Origin: Pedobacter chitinilyticus
GTDB taxonomy: Bacteria; Bacteroidota; Bacteroidia; Sphingobacteriales; Sphingobacteriaceae
Direction: 5' to 3'
Assembly: GCF_003313385.1 (NCBI RefSeq)
Contig: NZ_QMHN01000001.1
Location: 1,568,616 to 1,632,615, forward strand
Length of the DNA stretch: 64,000 bases
Part shown: in pieces, positions 1-9,518 of the stretch
Layout of the letters: each line of letters begins with the position of its first letter
Numbering within the stretch: the stretch's first letter is position 1
Made by a program: the position numbers and the translations under genes
The notes under the pieces: generated by a model
Seen by the model: the letters and a program-made list of their open reading frames with translations, nothing else
What the model was told of the DNA's origin: nothing
The model's database searches: none

Positions 1-571
1 TGGTACCAATGCTACGGCAACTGGTCTTACAGCAGGAACCTATACCGTCACTGTAACGGACTTCAACGGATGTCAAACCACAAGAGCATTCACCATTAAC
101 CAGCCCGCAGCGGCGCTCGGAGCAACTATTTCCAAAACAGATGTTTCCTGCAATGGTGGCGGTAACGGAACAGCAACAGTGGCAGTAACTGGAGGAACGA
201 CTTCGTACACTTATTCTTGGGCACCTTCGGGAGGCAACAATGCCACTGCAACGGGCCTCAGTGCTGGAACCTACACGGTGACCGTAACCGATGCCAATGC
301 CTGCCAGATCACCAGAACGGTCACCGTCAACCAGCCTGCAGCGGCGCTCGGAGCAACTATTTCCAAAACCGATGTTTCCTGCAATGGTGGCGGTAACGGA
401 ACAGCAACAGTGGCAGTAACTGGAGGAACGACTTCGTACACTTATTCTTGGGCACCTTCGGGAGGCAACAATGCCACTGCAACGGGCCTAAGTGCGGGAA
501 CCTACACGGTGACCATAATGGATGCCAATGCCTGCCAAATCACCAGGACAGTCACCGTTAACCAGCCTGCA
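1..571 (+). repeat. 231-bp in-frame tandem repeats of the surface protein
   Basis: The word GCGGCGCTC recurs at 110, 341 and 572, giving an exact period of 231 bp (77 codons). The units 110-340 and 341-571 differ at only a handful of positions, and a more diverged partial unit precedes them. The array continues beyond the left edge. Confidence 0.93.
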
Positions 572-1372
572 GCGGCGCTCTCACTAGCCTATGGAGGCAG
601 TAGCTCCATTACCAAGGATGCAGCTTTCAGCTATACCTTTGCCGCTACGGGAGGAACACCTGGATATACTTACAGCACAACAGGAACAAGGCCTAACGGA
701 CTAAACCTTTCCAATAGCGGTGTACTCTCGGGTACTCCTACGGCTACGGGAACGTTTATTTTCAACGTGATTGCAACAGATGTCAACTCATGCACAAGGA
801 GCATCCCGGTAAGCATTACCGTGGCGGATCCATTACCTGTAACGCTTACAGGCTTCACGACCAAGCCCGTTTCTGGGGGTGTGGAAGTTTCATGGAACAC
901 CGTTTCAGAGACCAATTCCTCACATTTCGAACTGATGCACGCAACGGAGAACGGAAAGTTCAGCCTCATCAGCAGACAGGAGGCCATGGGGAATTCGGGT
1001 ACTGGCAAACGCTATTCGTTCCTGCACAGACAACCCGCTAATGGCAACAATTATTACCAATTGCTCCAGCTGGATAAAAATGGCGACAGCAAAGACTACG
1101 GTGTGAAAACGGTATACTTTACCTCCGTGACCAAGGACGGCGTATCGCTCTATCCCAACCCAGCAGCTCATACGGTAACCGTGACTTTTGCGACCAAGAC
1201 CTATAGCCAGCTACAGGTAACGGACATGCTCGGCAAGGTGGTCAGAAGCCAAAAGATCGGTTCGGCAGATACCGAACAGCGAATAAGCGTTGAAACACTA
1301 CCTACGGGAACCTACACCATCATCCTAACGGCTGAGGGAAAAAGGAGCGTGCACAAGCTCATCAAACTGTAA
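2..1372 (+). CDS. SprB-repeat T9SS surface protein, C-terminal part
   Basis: The frame is open from the window edge, so only about the last 456 residues are visible. Seen: tandem 77-residue SprB-like repeats (each with TDVSCNGGGNGTATV, SYTYSW and GLSAGTYTVT), then an Ig-like/putative-Ig domain (PNGLNLSNSGVLSGTPTATG), then a C-terminal segment ending in LYPNPAAHTVTVTF...TGTYTIILTAEGKRSVHKLIKL-like sequence, which is the type A T9SS sorting domain. Family knowledge: such proteins are exported by the type IX system and anchored or released at the cell surface, often as adhesins; SprB itself is the Flavobacterium gliding adhesin. Cargo of this kind is inferred, the ligand is unknown. A GTG inside a repeat at 179 is not a credible start. 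A strong hairpin terminator follows the stop. Confidence 0.88.
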   Translation, partial: GTNATATGLTAGTYTVTVTDFNGCQTTRAFTINQPAAALGATISKTDVSCNGGGNGTATVAVTGGTTSYTYSWAPSGGNNATATGLSAGTYTVTVTDANACQITRTVTVNQPAAALGATISKTDVSCNGGGNGTATVAVTGGTTSYTYSWAPSGGNNATATGLSAGTYTVTIMDANACQITRTVTVNQPAAALSLAYGGSSSITKDAAFSYTFAATGGTPGYTYSTTGTRPNGLNLSNSGVLSGTPTATGTFIFNVIATDVNSCTRSIPVSITVADPLPVTLTGFTTKPVSGGVEVSWNTVSETNSSHFELMHATENGKFSLISRQEAMGNSGTGKRYSFLHRQPANGNNYYQLLQLDKNGDSKDYGVKTVYFTSVTKDGVSLYPNPAAHTVTVTFATKTYSQLQVTDMLGKVVRSQKIGSADTEQRISVETLPTGTYTIILTAEGKRSVHKLIKL

Positions 1373-1387
1373 CTGTTCAAGCAATAC

Positions 1388-1425
1388 AAAAATCCCCCTT
1401 AGCAACAAACTGAGGGGGATTTTTT
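1388..1425 (+). terminator. Rho-independent terminator after surface protein
   Basis: A 12-bp perfect stem, AAAAATCCCCCT (1388-1399) with AGGGGGATTTTT (1413-1424), encloses a 13-nt loop and ends in a T run. It lies 16 bp after the stop codon. Confidence 0.9.
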
Positions 1426-1495
1426 ACTTCTATCTTTTAAGGAATTGAACTGGACCGATAGACTATTAGGACCTCTATTATAATTTAAAAGTATT

Positions 1496-1975
1496 CTATT
1501 CGGCTTTTTGCCATTGTTGTGCATATACTAAGGAATCAACATAGGCGTAAAATTTAGCTAATGCAGGAGATCCCTGATTTCCGTAATCATAAATTTTCTT
1601 AGTATTATTTCCATTGTAGCGTATTTCTAAATCAGTTGCGGGCAAATCCGTAACGCGATTGTCTCCATATCTATCTTTTAAATCTGGAAAATCCAAACGA
1701 TTAAGTTCAGTGGCTAAATTTTGTAGTTGTGCCGAACTTAAACGAGCGGTATATTTACCTTTTAAATCATTTTTAAGAAAGTTTCTAGCATCCAAATAGG
1801 CTTTACCCTCTTTTGTTATTTCAAGCTTATACATGGGACAAGTACCAAAACATGGAGACTTATTCACAATCAAATTTTCAATTTCGTATCGAAGTGATGA
1901 ACTTGTAGTTTTTCGATAGCTTTGACAAGATACAAATAGCAGAAATACCGCTATTATTCCAAGATATTTTTTCAT
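1496..1975 (-). CDS. DUF6438 lipoprotein
   Basis: A 159-residue protein. The start at 1975 gives MKKYLGIIAVFLLFVSC, a lipoprotein signal with the lipobox Cys near residue 17; an upstream ATG would put 11 residues ahead of this signal. The mature part contains SPCFGTCPMYKLEI, the hallmark of DUF6438, including two conserved cysteines, followed by a domain resembling the family's Y/D-rich end (TKKIYDYGNQG). The function of the family is unknown; location at the inner face of the outer membrane or in the periplasm is inferred. It is the last gene of a minus-strand group with the next two genes. Confidence 0.8.
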   Translation of the reverse strand: MKKYLGIIAVFLLFVSCQSYRKTTSSSLRYEIENLIVNKSPCFGTCPMYKLEITKEGKAYLDARNFLKNDLKGKYTARLSSAQLQNLATELNRLDFPDLKDRYGDNRVTDLPATDLEIRYNGNNTKKIYDYGNQGSPALAKFYAYVDSLVYAQQWQKAE

Positions 1976-2024
1976 AGTGATATAATTTATAGTTAAACAA
2001 ATATACATTTATTTCTATTTTACG

Positions 2025-2555
2025 CTAACGTAAACCATTACCTTCTTCAAATTCCAATAAAGTATCATGTAAACTTTTTTCGTTTCGATAAACATCATCA
2101 TACATAGCCTGCTTATTCTTGGCTAGTTTCATGAGCTCGTCTTGGGCTCTGTCTCTCTCGGCGCCATTGGTAGTAGAAATCACTTTTTGTTGTGCTATTT
2201 CTTTTTTGGCATACATATGCAACGCTTTTAAACTGTCGTAATAGTTAATTGCTTCATTTTGAAGTTCAATCGCTTTTTCTAAATCTGCTGTATCTAAATT
2301 TTTAAGGGCATGCAACACAGCGTCAAACTCCCGCTCTTGCTCATTCACCACATTTAAGGCACGATCAAAATCATCCGCAATTAAATAGTTGAGTTTACGA
2401 GATTCAGAACCCTTTTTGCCAATGAGCATTTGAGTAACCTTACGTTCCTGAACATCTAAGATGTGTTTAAATTCCATTGCTTTTTTATTCATGCATGAAC
2501 TTAAAAACAGCACCAAACCTGCAAAAAACACTTTTAGCCTTTTAGATAAAGTCAT
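2025..2555 (-). CDS. Coiled-coil lipoprotein of unknown function
   Basis: A 176-residue protein, not recognised as a named family. From the start at 2555 it has MTLSKRLKVFFAGLVLFLSSC, a lipoprotein signal with lipobox LSSC. The remainder is almost entirely charged helix, rich in E, K, Q and D with heptad-like spacing, suggesting a long helical or coiled-coil domain. It lies 49 bp upstream of the DUF6438 gene and 82 bp downstream of the L,D-transpeptidase on the same strand, so a shared transcript and a cell-envelope role are plausible. No catalytic motif is visible. Confidence 0.68.
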   Translation of the reverse strand: MTLSKRLKVFFAGLVLFLSSCMNKKAMEFKHILDVQERKVTQMLIGKKGSESRKLNYLIADDFDRALNVVNEQEREFDAVLHALKNLDTADLEKAIELQNEAINYYDSLKALHMYAKKEIAQQKVISTTNGAERDRAQDELMKLAKNKQAMYDDVYRNEKSLHDTLLEFEEGNGLR

Positions 2556-2637
2556 ATCACTAAAACAAAGCCCAACCAAATAGGTTTGTTAGTATTACGT
2601 TAAGAAGGAATTAAAAATGACCTATGAGGCATTCCGC

Positions 2638-4242
2638 TTACATATACCTCTTCAATGCCTCCCAAAGAATTGGGTCGTATTCATAAACGTCCGGTCTGAA
2701 TTGCACATTGCCTTTCCCATCTGCCCATGCCGTATAATAAGCGATGAATACACCAATACTCTTACGAGGAGAATACCAAGTAGGTTTTAATTGGAAAACA
2801 TTCAAAGTATCCGCTTTTTTGGCCAGTTTCTTTTTAAAGATTTCGTTTTTGGTGGTATCCACAGGAGGCAAATCCACATCCATACGTAATTTATCGTACT
2901 GATATTTGTCTTTTACCATCAGCTCTGCAAATTTCAAAGGCTGTTCAATACGCACACAACCGTGGCTAATGGCACGATTGGCCAATTTAAACCCATACTT
3001 ATTGTTGGTATCATGCAAGTAGATACTCGAACTATTATCAAACACAAACTTGAACTTGCCCAGCGCATTGCCCTCTCCAGAACCCTGCTTAAATTTAAAT
3101 GGAAGCTTTTCACGGGGATATTTGTTCCAATCAATGGTATCAGGATCGGCCACTAATTTGTCTTTGTAGTAAACTTTGATGTTATTATTTGAAAGATAGA
3201 AAGGGTCTTTTCTTGCCATCCAATAAATTTCACTTTTAGCAATACTCACGGGGATATTCCAAATAGGGTTTACCTGTATGGCATTAAAAACACTAAATAA
3301 CTGAGGGGTTTCGTGGTTTTTAGGCTTATCATCCAGCTTGCCCGATTTCAAAAAGACTTTCATCTTTTCGGCATAAGTTGCCTCACGCTTACCCCCTACG
3401 CAAACATTCATATGTGCCAGGGTGTCGGCTTTCCTAAACCAAGTGAGTGTAAAATCTGGAATGTTTACCACTACCAATTCTTCCGTTTGTAGCGGTAAGC
3501 GCCAGCGCATACGCTCCATATTCATCTTAATGGCTTTTATTTGTGGTGTTTCATCGGTGCCTAAGCTATCACGATAATGGGCTAATGCTCGTTTAAGTGC
3601 TAAATAAGCATCCGTAGAAGGCTGTGCCTTTTTTAATTTAGACACTAAATCGTCGGTATTCAATACCGAATCCATCTTTAAACTATCAGGCCGTTGTATC
3701 TGAATATAAAAGCGATTAAAGAAGTTTCTAGGATTGATACTGCCATACCCCATAAAATTGGTGTATTTATTTAAGGCATAGGCAGCATTTAACTCAAGGT
3801 TGGCCACTAATTCGTAAACCTCTTCAATGGTTTTAAATTGATTTCTGTTAAGTACCTGCAATTCTTTTTCGTAAGCGGTATAGTTAAAAATCTCTGGATT
3901 AAAACCATCAAGCCTACTATTCGACAAATAGTTTTTTAAACTGTCCAACTGTCCATTCACATAAAAACGGGTAACCAGTTGAGGCAGGTATTCATTCTTC
4001 TCGTAAAAAGCAGAAATGACTTTAGGATTCAAAAAAACTTTGCGCTGCTCCTCTAATTTTGCTTTAAAGATGGGCTTATATACAGCCGTATCAAATTTAT
4101 TGTATAGCTTATTATTAAAATGTTCAGTCAACACTACAGCAATCTCTGGCTTCTCTTTAAACCAGCTACAAGCACTTAAAACACAACAAAAAAGAGATAG
4201 AAGTAGCGTTTTTTTCAAACTCAGAAAGGGATTAGTTAACAT
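2638..4242 (-). CDS. L,D-transpeptidase (YcbB-like, YkuD catalytic domain)
   Basis: A 534-residue protein. An N-terminal lipoprotein signal (LLLSLFCCVLSACSWF) precedes an all-helical scaffold region (about 40-250) similar to that of YcbB-type enzymes. The YkuD catalytic domain spans roughly 255-460 and holds the signature ISHGCVRIEQP with the nucleophile Cys429. These enzymes cross-link peptidoglycan 3-3 or attach proteins to it, in the periplasm. The C-terminal segment (FIAYYTAWADGKGNVQFRPD) is the family's usual end. The start ATG at 4242 directly precedes the signal. The gene faces away from the his operon, so 4243-4489 carries both upstream regions. Confidence 0.92.
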   Translation of the reverse strand: MLTNPFLSLKKTLLLSLFCCVLSACSWFKEKPEIAVVLTEHFNNKLYNKFDTAVYKPIFKAKLEEQRKVFLNPKVISAFYEKNEYLPQLVTRFYVNGQLDSLKNYLSNSRLDGFNPEIFNYTAYEKELQVLNRNQFKTIEEVYELVANLELNAAYALNKYTNFMGYGSINPRNFFNRFYIQIQRPDSLKMDSVLNTDDLVSKLKKAQPSTDAYLALKRALAHYRDSLGTDETPQIKAIKMNMERMRWRLPLQTEELVVVNIPDFTLTWFRKADTLAHMNVCVGGKREATYAEKMKVFLKSGKLDDKPKNHETPQLFSVFNAIQVNPIWNIPVSIAKSEIYWMARKDPFYLSNNNIKVYYKDKLVADPDTIDWNKYPREKLPFKFKQGSGEGNALGKFKFVFDNSSSIYLHDTNNKYGFKLANRAISHGCVRIEQPLKFAELMVKDKYQYDKLRMDVDLPPVDTTKNEIFKKKLAKKADTLNVFQLKPTWYSPRKSIGVFIAYYTAWADGKGNVQFRPDVYEYDPILWEALKRYM

Positions 4243-4289
4243 TAATTATTCTTAGATAGGTAGATAATACAAATAAAATGCCATTATTT

Positions 4290-4321
4290 TTTGCATTGTA
4301 TACTAAACTAGTATATATTTG
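4290..4321 (+). promoter_or_regulatory. his operon promoter
   Basis: TATATTTG at 4314-4321 matches the Bacteroidota -7 consensus TAnnTTTG. TTTG at 4290-4293 supplies the -33 TTG element, with a 20-bp spacer. Transcription would start shortly after 4325, about 35 bp before the leader peptide. Confidence 0.7.
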
Positions 4322-4362
4322 CCGTACATTCCTGCAAAATTAAGGAAAAGAAAGTTAGTATA

Positions 4363-4422
4363 ATGATTCAATTTTTAAACCATCACGTACATTACCACCA
4401 TCGCCATTGCGGCGATATGTAA
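4363..4422 (+). CDS. hisL: his operon leader peptide
   Basis: A 19-codon ORF encodes MIQFLNHHVHYHHRHCGDM, with six histidines in nine residues (7-15). It stands between a consensus promoter and hisG. Amino-acid-rich leader peptides are the sensing element of transcription attenuation in biosynthetic operons (hisL in enterobacteria). The composition is too biased to be chance in this position. The ORF is too short to be found by length. Confidence 0.85.
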   Translation: MIQFLNHHVHYHHRHCGDM

Positions 4423-4455
4423 TGTGATGTTCTGTACTTCAGAGCGGTTTAAAAT
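4372..4455 (+). promoter_or_regulatory. his leader RNA with alternative hairpins (attenuator)
   Basis: Three competing pairings are visible. An inner stem ATCGCC (4400-4405)/GGCGAT (4411-4416) sits inside ACATTAC (4389-4395)/GTAATGT (4419-4425), with CATC/GATG outside that. A separate 9-bp pairing TTTTAAACC (4373-4381)/GGTTTAAAA (4446-4454) closes the whole region. All overlap the His codons, so ribosome stalling would change folding. A canonical T-run terminator is not evident, so the switching mechanism is inferred. Confidence 0.6.
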
Positions 4456-4489
4456 AGATTTTATATTTCTTATCCTTTAATTTTAGTAA

Positions 4490-5341
4490 GTGAAAACTCT
4501 TAAAATAGCTATCCAAAAATCGGGTAGATTAAACGAAAAATCAGTAGAAATTCTTAAAAATTGTGGTTTATCATTCGAAAACTACAAAAGCTCGTTAATT
4601 TCAACAGTAACCAACTTCCCTTTAGAAATCTTATTCCTAAGAGATGATGATATTCCTGAATATGTACAGGATGGCATTGCCGATTTGGGTATTGTGGGCG
4701 AAAACGTAATTGTTGAAACAGGAGCCGACGTTTCTTACCTACAAAAACTAGGCTTTGGCAAATGCTCTCTAAAAATTGCCGTTAAAAATGATAGCGATAT
4801 CAACAGCGTAGCGCAATTAGATGGCAAGGTGATCGCTACATCCTACCCTGTAATTTTAGAAAAATTCTTAAAAGCCAACCAAGTTGAAGCCCAAATCAGA
4901 AACATATCAGGTTCAGTGGAAATTGGTCCAGGCTTGGGATTAAGCGATGCCATTTTCGACATCGTATCAACTGGCGGCACTTTAAAAAACAATGGTCTTA
5001 GACCTTTCACCAGTGTGATGGATTCGCAAGCGGCATTAGTATGTACACCAGGTTTAGAATTCAATACCGAAGTATTAGAACTGGTTCAAAGAATCCAATC
5101 GGTACTTAGGGCTAGGACTACTAAATATGTAGTGCTTAACGTGGAGAAGAAAAACCTTAAGGCAGTAGTTGAATTGTTGCCAGGTGTGAAAAGTCCAACC
5201 GTAGTTCCTTTGTTTGAGGAAGATTGGGTAGCCGTTCATTCGGTAATTGACGAGCAAGATTTTTGGGTAAAGATCAATAGCCTAAAAGCCGCAGGCGCAC
5301 AAGGTATCGTGGTCATGCCAATCGAGAAAATCATTACTTAG
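4490..5341 (+). CDS. hisG: ATP phosphoribosyltransferase HisG (long form)
   Basis: Catalyses the first step of histidine synthesis, joining ATP and PRPP to phosphoribosyl-ATP. At 283 residues it is the long form, with a C-terminal ACT-like regulatory domain (about 210-283) that binds histidine and needs no HisZ. The catalytic signature GSVEIGPGLGLSDAIFDIVS lies near residue 140. The start is GTG at 4490, giving KTLKIAIQKSGRLNE as expected for the family; no in-frame ATG is closer. It is the first gene of the operon and lies 67 bp after the leader peptide. Feedback inhibition by histidine is family knowledge. Confidence 0.97.
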   Translation: MKTLKIAIQKSGRLNEKSVEILKNCGLSFENYKSSLISTVTNFPLEILFLRDDDIPEYVQDGIADLGIVGENVIVETGADVSYLQKLGFGKCSLKIAVKNDSDINSVAQLDGKVIATSYPVILEKFLKANQVEAQIRNISGSVEIGPGLGLSDAIFDIVSTGGTLKNNGLRPFTSVMDSQAALVCTPGLEFNTEVLELVQRIQSVLRARTTKYVVLNVEKKNLKAVVELLPGVKSPTVVPLFEEDWVAVHSVIDEQDFWVKINSLKAAGAQGIVVMPIEKIIT

Positions 5342-5378
5342 AACTAATTATTACTATTAGATTATGTGCAGAACAAGG

Positions 5379-5486
5379 CGTCATTTCGACCGCAGCGAAG
5401 TCCCGAATATTTGCGGGAGAGAAATCTTTGGAAATGCAATTTTCGTTTCAAAGTTTAAAGATTTCTCGGCTACGCTCGAAATGACG
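5379..5486 (+). repeat. Palindromic repeat CGTCATTTCGA, hisG-hisD gap
   Basis: CGTCATTTCGA (5379-5389) and its complement TCGAAATGACG (5476-5486) close a long imperfect hairpin. Internal arms GAGAAATCTTT and AAAGATTTCTC pair as well. The element fills much of the 239-bp gap between hisG and hisD and matches others in the window at 9153 and 11798. Confidence 0.88.
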
Positions 5487-5580
5487 GACGACTTAAGAAA
5501 CTACATATATTCAGACAAAAAACAGCTCAAAATATTTAATTTTTACTATTAACTATTAGTTAATTTAAAATTTTAAAACA

Positions 5581-6867
5581 TTGAAAATCTATAACTTTAA
5601 AGATTTAACTCAACAAGAACTAAAGAAATTATGCTCCCGCAGCATTTCTGATGATAATTTAGTTAAATCGAGGACAGAGGAAATCATCAACAACGTAAAA
5701 AGCAATGGCGACAATGCCTTGCTCAGTTACGCACAGCAGTTCGACAACATTGAACTTTCTTCTCTCTTTATCGACAAAAATGAACTGGCCAAAATTGCGA
5801 AACAGATTCCTTCATCGGTTAAAAGTGCCATCGATACCGCCTACCAAAACATCCACACCTTTCATGCCTCGCAACTTAAACAGGAGGATAAAGTGGAAAC
5901 CATGCCAGGCGTAACTTGCTGGCGTGAGGCAAGGGCAATTGAACGGGTGGGCTTATACATCCCAGGAGGTACCGCCGTACTACCCAGCACTTTCTTAATG
6001 TTGGGTATCCCAGCTAAAATTGCTGGCTGTAAAGAAATCGTGGTTTGCTCTCCACCCCAACAAGATGGAAAAGTGAATTGCTACATTGCTTACGTAGCTA
6101 CCTTACTCAACATCGAAAAGGTTTACCTTGTTGGCGGAGCACAAGCAGTCGCAGCTATGGCCTACGGCACCGAAAGCATCCCCCAAGTTTACAAGATATT
6201 TGGCCCAGGAAACCGTTATGTGACCGAAGCCAAAAAGCAAGTACAAAACAGCGTAGCCATTGACATGCCCGCAGGTCCATCGGAGGTTTTGGTACTCGCG
6301 GATGATACTGCCATTCCGTCATACGTAGCCGCAGACCTATTAGCACAAGCAGAACATGGAACTGATAGTCAGTCAATTTTAACAGTTACCTCAAATGATA
6401 CTGCAAATAAAATTATCCAAGAAGTAGAAACGCAATTGCTAGCCTTACCTAGAAAGGACATCGCCACAGCGGCCATCGCCAATTCCTACGTGATGTTGGT
6501 CGATGACCTATCGCAAGGGATGGAATTTAGTAACCTCTACGCTCCCGAACACTTGATATTGGCCACAGAAAAACACGAAGTACTTATCCCGTTAATTAGC
6601 AATGCAGGTTCGGTATTCTTAGGCAATTTAACTCCTGAAAGCGCAGGTGATTATGCTTCTGGTACTAACCATACTTTACCAACAAGTGCTTTTGCTAAAG
6701 CTTATTCTGGCGTTTCTATTGATACTTTCATTAAGAAAATCACGTTTCAACATCTATCTGTCAATGGATTAAAAAACATTAGCAATACGGTTGAAATACT
6801 TGCAGAAGCCGAAGGCCTACAGGCGCACAAGAATGCAGTGAGCATTAGACTAAAAGAATTAAGTTAA
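5581..6867 (+). CDS. hisD: Histidinol dehydrogenase HisD
   Basis: Zn-dependent enzyme that oxidises L-histidinol to L-histidine with two NAD, the last two steps of the pathway. Its 428 residues match the usual length. Seen: IDMPAGPSEVLVLAD (family signature), the AEHGTDSQS segment, NLYAPEHLIL with its catalytic Glu-His, and GDYASGTNHTLPTSAFA near the C terminus. The start is TTG at 5581, giving MKIYNFKDLT, as no ATG is suitably placed. A palindromic repeat separates it from hisG, so it may depend on read-through. Confidence 0.97.
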   Translation: MKIYNFKDLTQQELKKLCSRSISDDNLVKSRTEEIINNVKSNGDNALLSYAQQFDNIELSSLFIDKNELAKIAKQIPSSVKSAIDTAYQNIHTFHASQLKQEDKVETMPGVTCWREARAIERVGLYIPGGTAVLPSTFLMLGIPAKIAGCKEIVVCSPPQQDGKVNCYIAYVATLLNIEKVYLVGGAQAVAAMAYGTESIPQVYKIFGPGNRYVTEAKKQVQNSVAIDMPAGPSEVLVLADDTAIPSYVAADLLAQAEHGTDSQSILTVTSNDTANKIIQEVETQLLALPRKDIATAAIANSYVMLVDDLSQGMEFSNLYAPEHLILATEKHEVLIPLISNAGSVFLGNLTPESAGDYASGTNHTLPTSAFAKAYSGVSIDTFIKKITFQHLSVNGLKNISNTVEILAEAEGLQAHKNAVSIRLKELS

Positions 6868-6934
6868 AGGTTACAAGTTATGAGATAATTCCCTCACAAC
6901 ACTTAACCCGCAACACGCAACAAAAAATAAAAAA

Positions 6935-7975
6935 ATGGACGTAAGAGACCTACAACGAGAAAATATAAAAAACCTTAGCCCCTACTCTACCGCTAGGGAC
7001 GAATTTAAGGGGCAAGCAAGTGTTTACTTAGATGCCAACGAGAATAGCTTTGGCTCGCCACTGCCTGCCGACTATAACCGTTACCCAGACCCATTGCAAT
7101 TGGATTTAAAAGATGCCATTAGCAAAATCAAAGGTGTGCCTATTGAAAACACCTTTTTGGGCAACGGTAGCGACGAGGCGATTGATTTACTTTTCAGAGC
7201 TTTTTGTAATCCTGGAAAAGACAACGTAATTATCCTGCCCCCTACCTACGGCATGTACGAAGTCTCTGCAAACATCAACGATGTTGAAGTGAGAAAAGTG
7301 AACCTCACTCCCGATTTTCAACTGGACCTGGAGAACATTGCAGAAACGATTGATGCTAACACCAAAATCATTTTCATTTGCTCACCTAACAACCCTACGG
7401 GAAATTCTTTAAACAGAGGCGATATAGAGACGATTCTAGCCAACTTCAAGGGATTGGTAGTGATAGATGAGGCTTACATCAATTTCGCCAAACAGAAGAC
7501 CTTTATTCAAGAATTGACAGAATATGCCAATTTGGTCATCCTGCAAACTTTTTCAAAAGCTTGGGGTTTGGCAGCTTTGCGTTTGGGCATGGCATTTTCT
7601 TCCACCCATGTGATCGACATCCTGAACAAAGTAAAACCGCCTTACAACATCAATCAAGCTACACAAGATTTAGCTTTGGCAGCTTTACAGAACATCCAAC
7701 AGGTGAACGAATGGATTAAGATTACGGTAAACGAACGCGAGAGGCTAGCCAATGCGTTAAGCAGACTAGAAAAAGTGAGAAAAGTTTACCCATCTGACGC
7801 TAATTTCATTTTAGTGCAAATTGACCACGCACACTGGACTTACCACCAATTGGTAGACCAAGGCATTATTGTGAGAGACCGCTCCAAAGTAGTGCTTTGC
7901 GACGATTGCCTACGCATTACCATTGGCACTACCGAAGAAAACAACCAACTTTTAACCGCACTAGAAAAACTATAA
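6935..7975 (+). CDS. hisC: Histidinol-phosphate aminotransferase HisC
   Basis: PLP enzyme converting imidazole acetol phosphate to histidinol phosphate with glutamate. 346 residues, normal for the family. Seen: the fold-type I motifs [15 protein letters not shown] and the PLP-lysine segment [14 protein letters not shown], and a C-terminal arginine motif LRITIGT. The ATG at 6935 follows an A/C-rich word repeat (about 6896-6930). The stop codon overlaps the hisB start by one base (TAATG), indicating translational coupling. Confidence 0.97.
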   Translation: MDVRDLQRENIKNLSPYSTARDEFKGQASVYLDANENSFGSPLPADYNRYPDPLQLDLKDAISKIKGVPIENTFLGNGSDEAIDLLFRAFCNPGKDNVIILPPTYGMYEVSANINDVEVRKVNLTPDFQLDLENIAETIDANTKIIFICSPNNPTGNSLNRGDIETILANFKGLVVIDEAYINFAKQKTFIQELTEYANLVILQTFSKAWGLAALRLGMAFSSTHVIDILNKVKPPYNINQATQDLALAALQNIQQVNEWIKITVNERERLANALSRLEKVRKVYPSDANFILVQIDHAHWTYHQLVDQGIIVRDRSKVVLCDDCLRITIGTTEENNQLLTALEKL

Positions 7976-9108
7976 TGACCAAAATTTTATTTATCGACCG
8001 CGACGGTACGCTCAATATTGAACCTGATGATGAGCAAGTAGACAGTTTTGCAAAACTGAAATTTTACCCAAGAGCTTTATACTACCTATCGAAAATTGCC
8101 AAAGAACTGGACTACAAATTAGTGATGGTGACTAATCAGGATGGCTTGGGCACTTCTTCTCATCCAGAAGAAAATTTTTGGCCTATACAAAACTTTATTG
8201 TAGATACTTATGCTGCCGAGGGTGTAGTATTTGATGAGATTGTAATTGATAAAACTTTTGCGAAAGAAAATGCGCCAACCCGTAAACCAGGCACTGCCCT
8301 ACTGACCAAATATTTTGGAGAAGGGTACGATTTGCCCAACTCGTTTGTGATTGGCGATAGGCTTAACGACATTGTATTAGCAAAGAATTTAGGGGCTAAA
8401 GGAATTTACATCCGCAACAACGATGGCTTAGGTTCGGCAGAGAATTTGGATAAATACGAAACGTTAAGTGACATCATTGCTTTAGAAACCAAAAATTGGG
8501 AAGACATTTATACCTTTCTTCGTGGTGGTGCCAGAACGGTTAAGCACGAACGCAAAACCAACGAAACGGACATCAACATCAAGCTAGATTTAGATGGCAC
8601 AGGTAAAGCCAAGATTGAAACGGGTTTAAATTTCTTTGACCATATGCTAGACCAAATTGCTCGTCACGGAGGGATGGATTTAGAGATTATTGCCAAAGGC
8701 GATTTACATATTGACGAACACCATACTGTAGAGGATACAGGCATTGCCTTAGGTGAAGCTTTTGCAAAAGCCATTGGCAATAAATTAGGCATTGAGCGTT
8801 ACGGTTTTTGCTTACCCATGGACGATTGCTTAGCACAAGTAGCCATTGATTTTGGTGGCAGAAATTGGATTGTTTGGGATGCCGAATTTAAGCGTGAACG
8901 TGTAGGTGATGTTCCTACGGAGATGTTCTTCCACTTCTTTAAATCGTTTAGCGATGCAGCGAAATGCAATTTGAACGTGAAAGCCGAAGGGGAAAACGAA
9001 CACCATAAAATTGAGGCCATTTTTAAAGCTTTTGCCAAGGCAATTAAAATGGCGGTTAAACGTGATGCAGAAAAAATGGTCTTACCGAGTACGAAGGGAG
9101 TCTTATAG
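7975..9108 (+). CDS. hisB: Bifunctional histidinol-phosphatase / imidazoleglycerol-phosphate dehydratase HisB
   Basis: 377 residues, a fusion of two pathway enzymes as in enterobacteria. N-terminal HAD phosphatase (about 1-165): FIDRDGTLN with the nucleophilic Asp, then MVTNQDG and VIGDRLND. C-terminal IGP dehydratase (about 185-377): [30 protein letters not shown] and [15 protein letters not shown], the metal-binding histidine motifs. The start at 7975 overlaps the hisC stop; an open stretch 26 codons further upstream lies within hisC and is rejected. It catalyses steps 6 and 8 of the pathway. Confidence 0.97.
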   Translation: MTKILFIDRDGTLNIEPDDEQVDSFAKLKFYPRALYYLSKIAKELDYKLVMVTNQDGLGTSSHPEENFWPIQNFIVDTYAAEGVVFDEIVIDKTFAKENAPTRKPGTALLTKYFGEGYDLPNSFVIGDRLNDIVLAKNLGAKGIYIRNNDGLGSAENLDKYETLSDIIALETKNWEDIYTFLRGGARTVKHERKTNETDINIKLDLDGTGKAKIETGLNFFDHMLDQIARHGGMDLEIIAKGDLHIDEHHTVEDTGIALGEAFAKAIGNKLGIERYGFCLPMDDCLAQVAIDFGGRNWIVWDAEFKRERVGDVPTEMFFHFFKSFSDAAKCNLNVKAEGENEHHKIEAIFKAFAKAIKMAVKRDAEKMVLPSTKGVL

Positions 9109-9518
9109 GGACTAGGAATTAGTGGTTAGTGATTAGTGACGAGTATCAAGCCCCGTCATTTCGATGAGGCACGAAGAGAAATCTAACTTCCTACAATATC
9201 GTTAGATTTCTCACTTCACTCCGTTACGTATCGAAATGACGGAAGTAGTGTCGTCATTGCGAGAAGGTACAGCCTGTCCCGACTTTTCGGGAAAGCAATC
9301 TTAAAGTGTAAAGCAGGCTGCAGATGAATAGTAGAACTGAAATAAGTTAATTAAACCCGATAGCAGCGGAAAGTTTGTGATAGTTACTTCCCACTAAATA
9401 ACATAAATCAAATGAGATTCCTCGTTCCTCGGAATGACAAATAGCATAAAACTTACAGCGGATAGCGGGACTACAGCAACCATGAAATACTGACATTCGT
9501 TTTCAAAAACTGAAAAAA
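9109..9518. repeat. hisB-hisH gap: two palindromic repeats
   Basis: This 410-bp gap contains no credible gene. CCGTCATTTCGAT (9152-9164) pairs with ATCGAAATGACGG (9230-9242), and inside it AGAAATCTAAC pairs with GTTAGATTTCT. A second, partial element starting CGTCATTGCGAG lies at 9253-9303 and holds a small hairpin, GTCCCGACTTTTCGGGA. A low-complexity stretch (GGTTAGTGATTAGTGACG) starts just after hisB. Confidence 0.85.

Noticed and set aside
670..1171. Antisense open frames over the surface protein
   Set aside because: They lie opposite a clear coding frame with domains and have no recognisable features of their own.
5364..5552. 62-codon open frame in the hisG-hisD gap
   Set aside because: It translates the palindromic repeat and has no domain.
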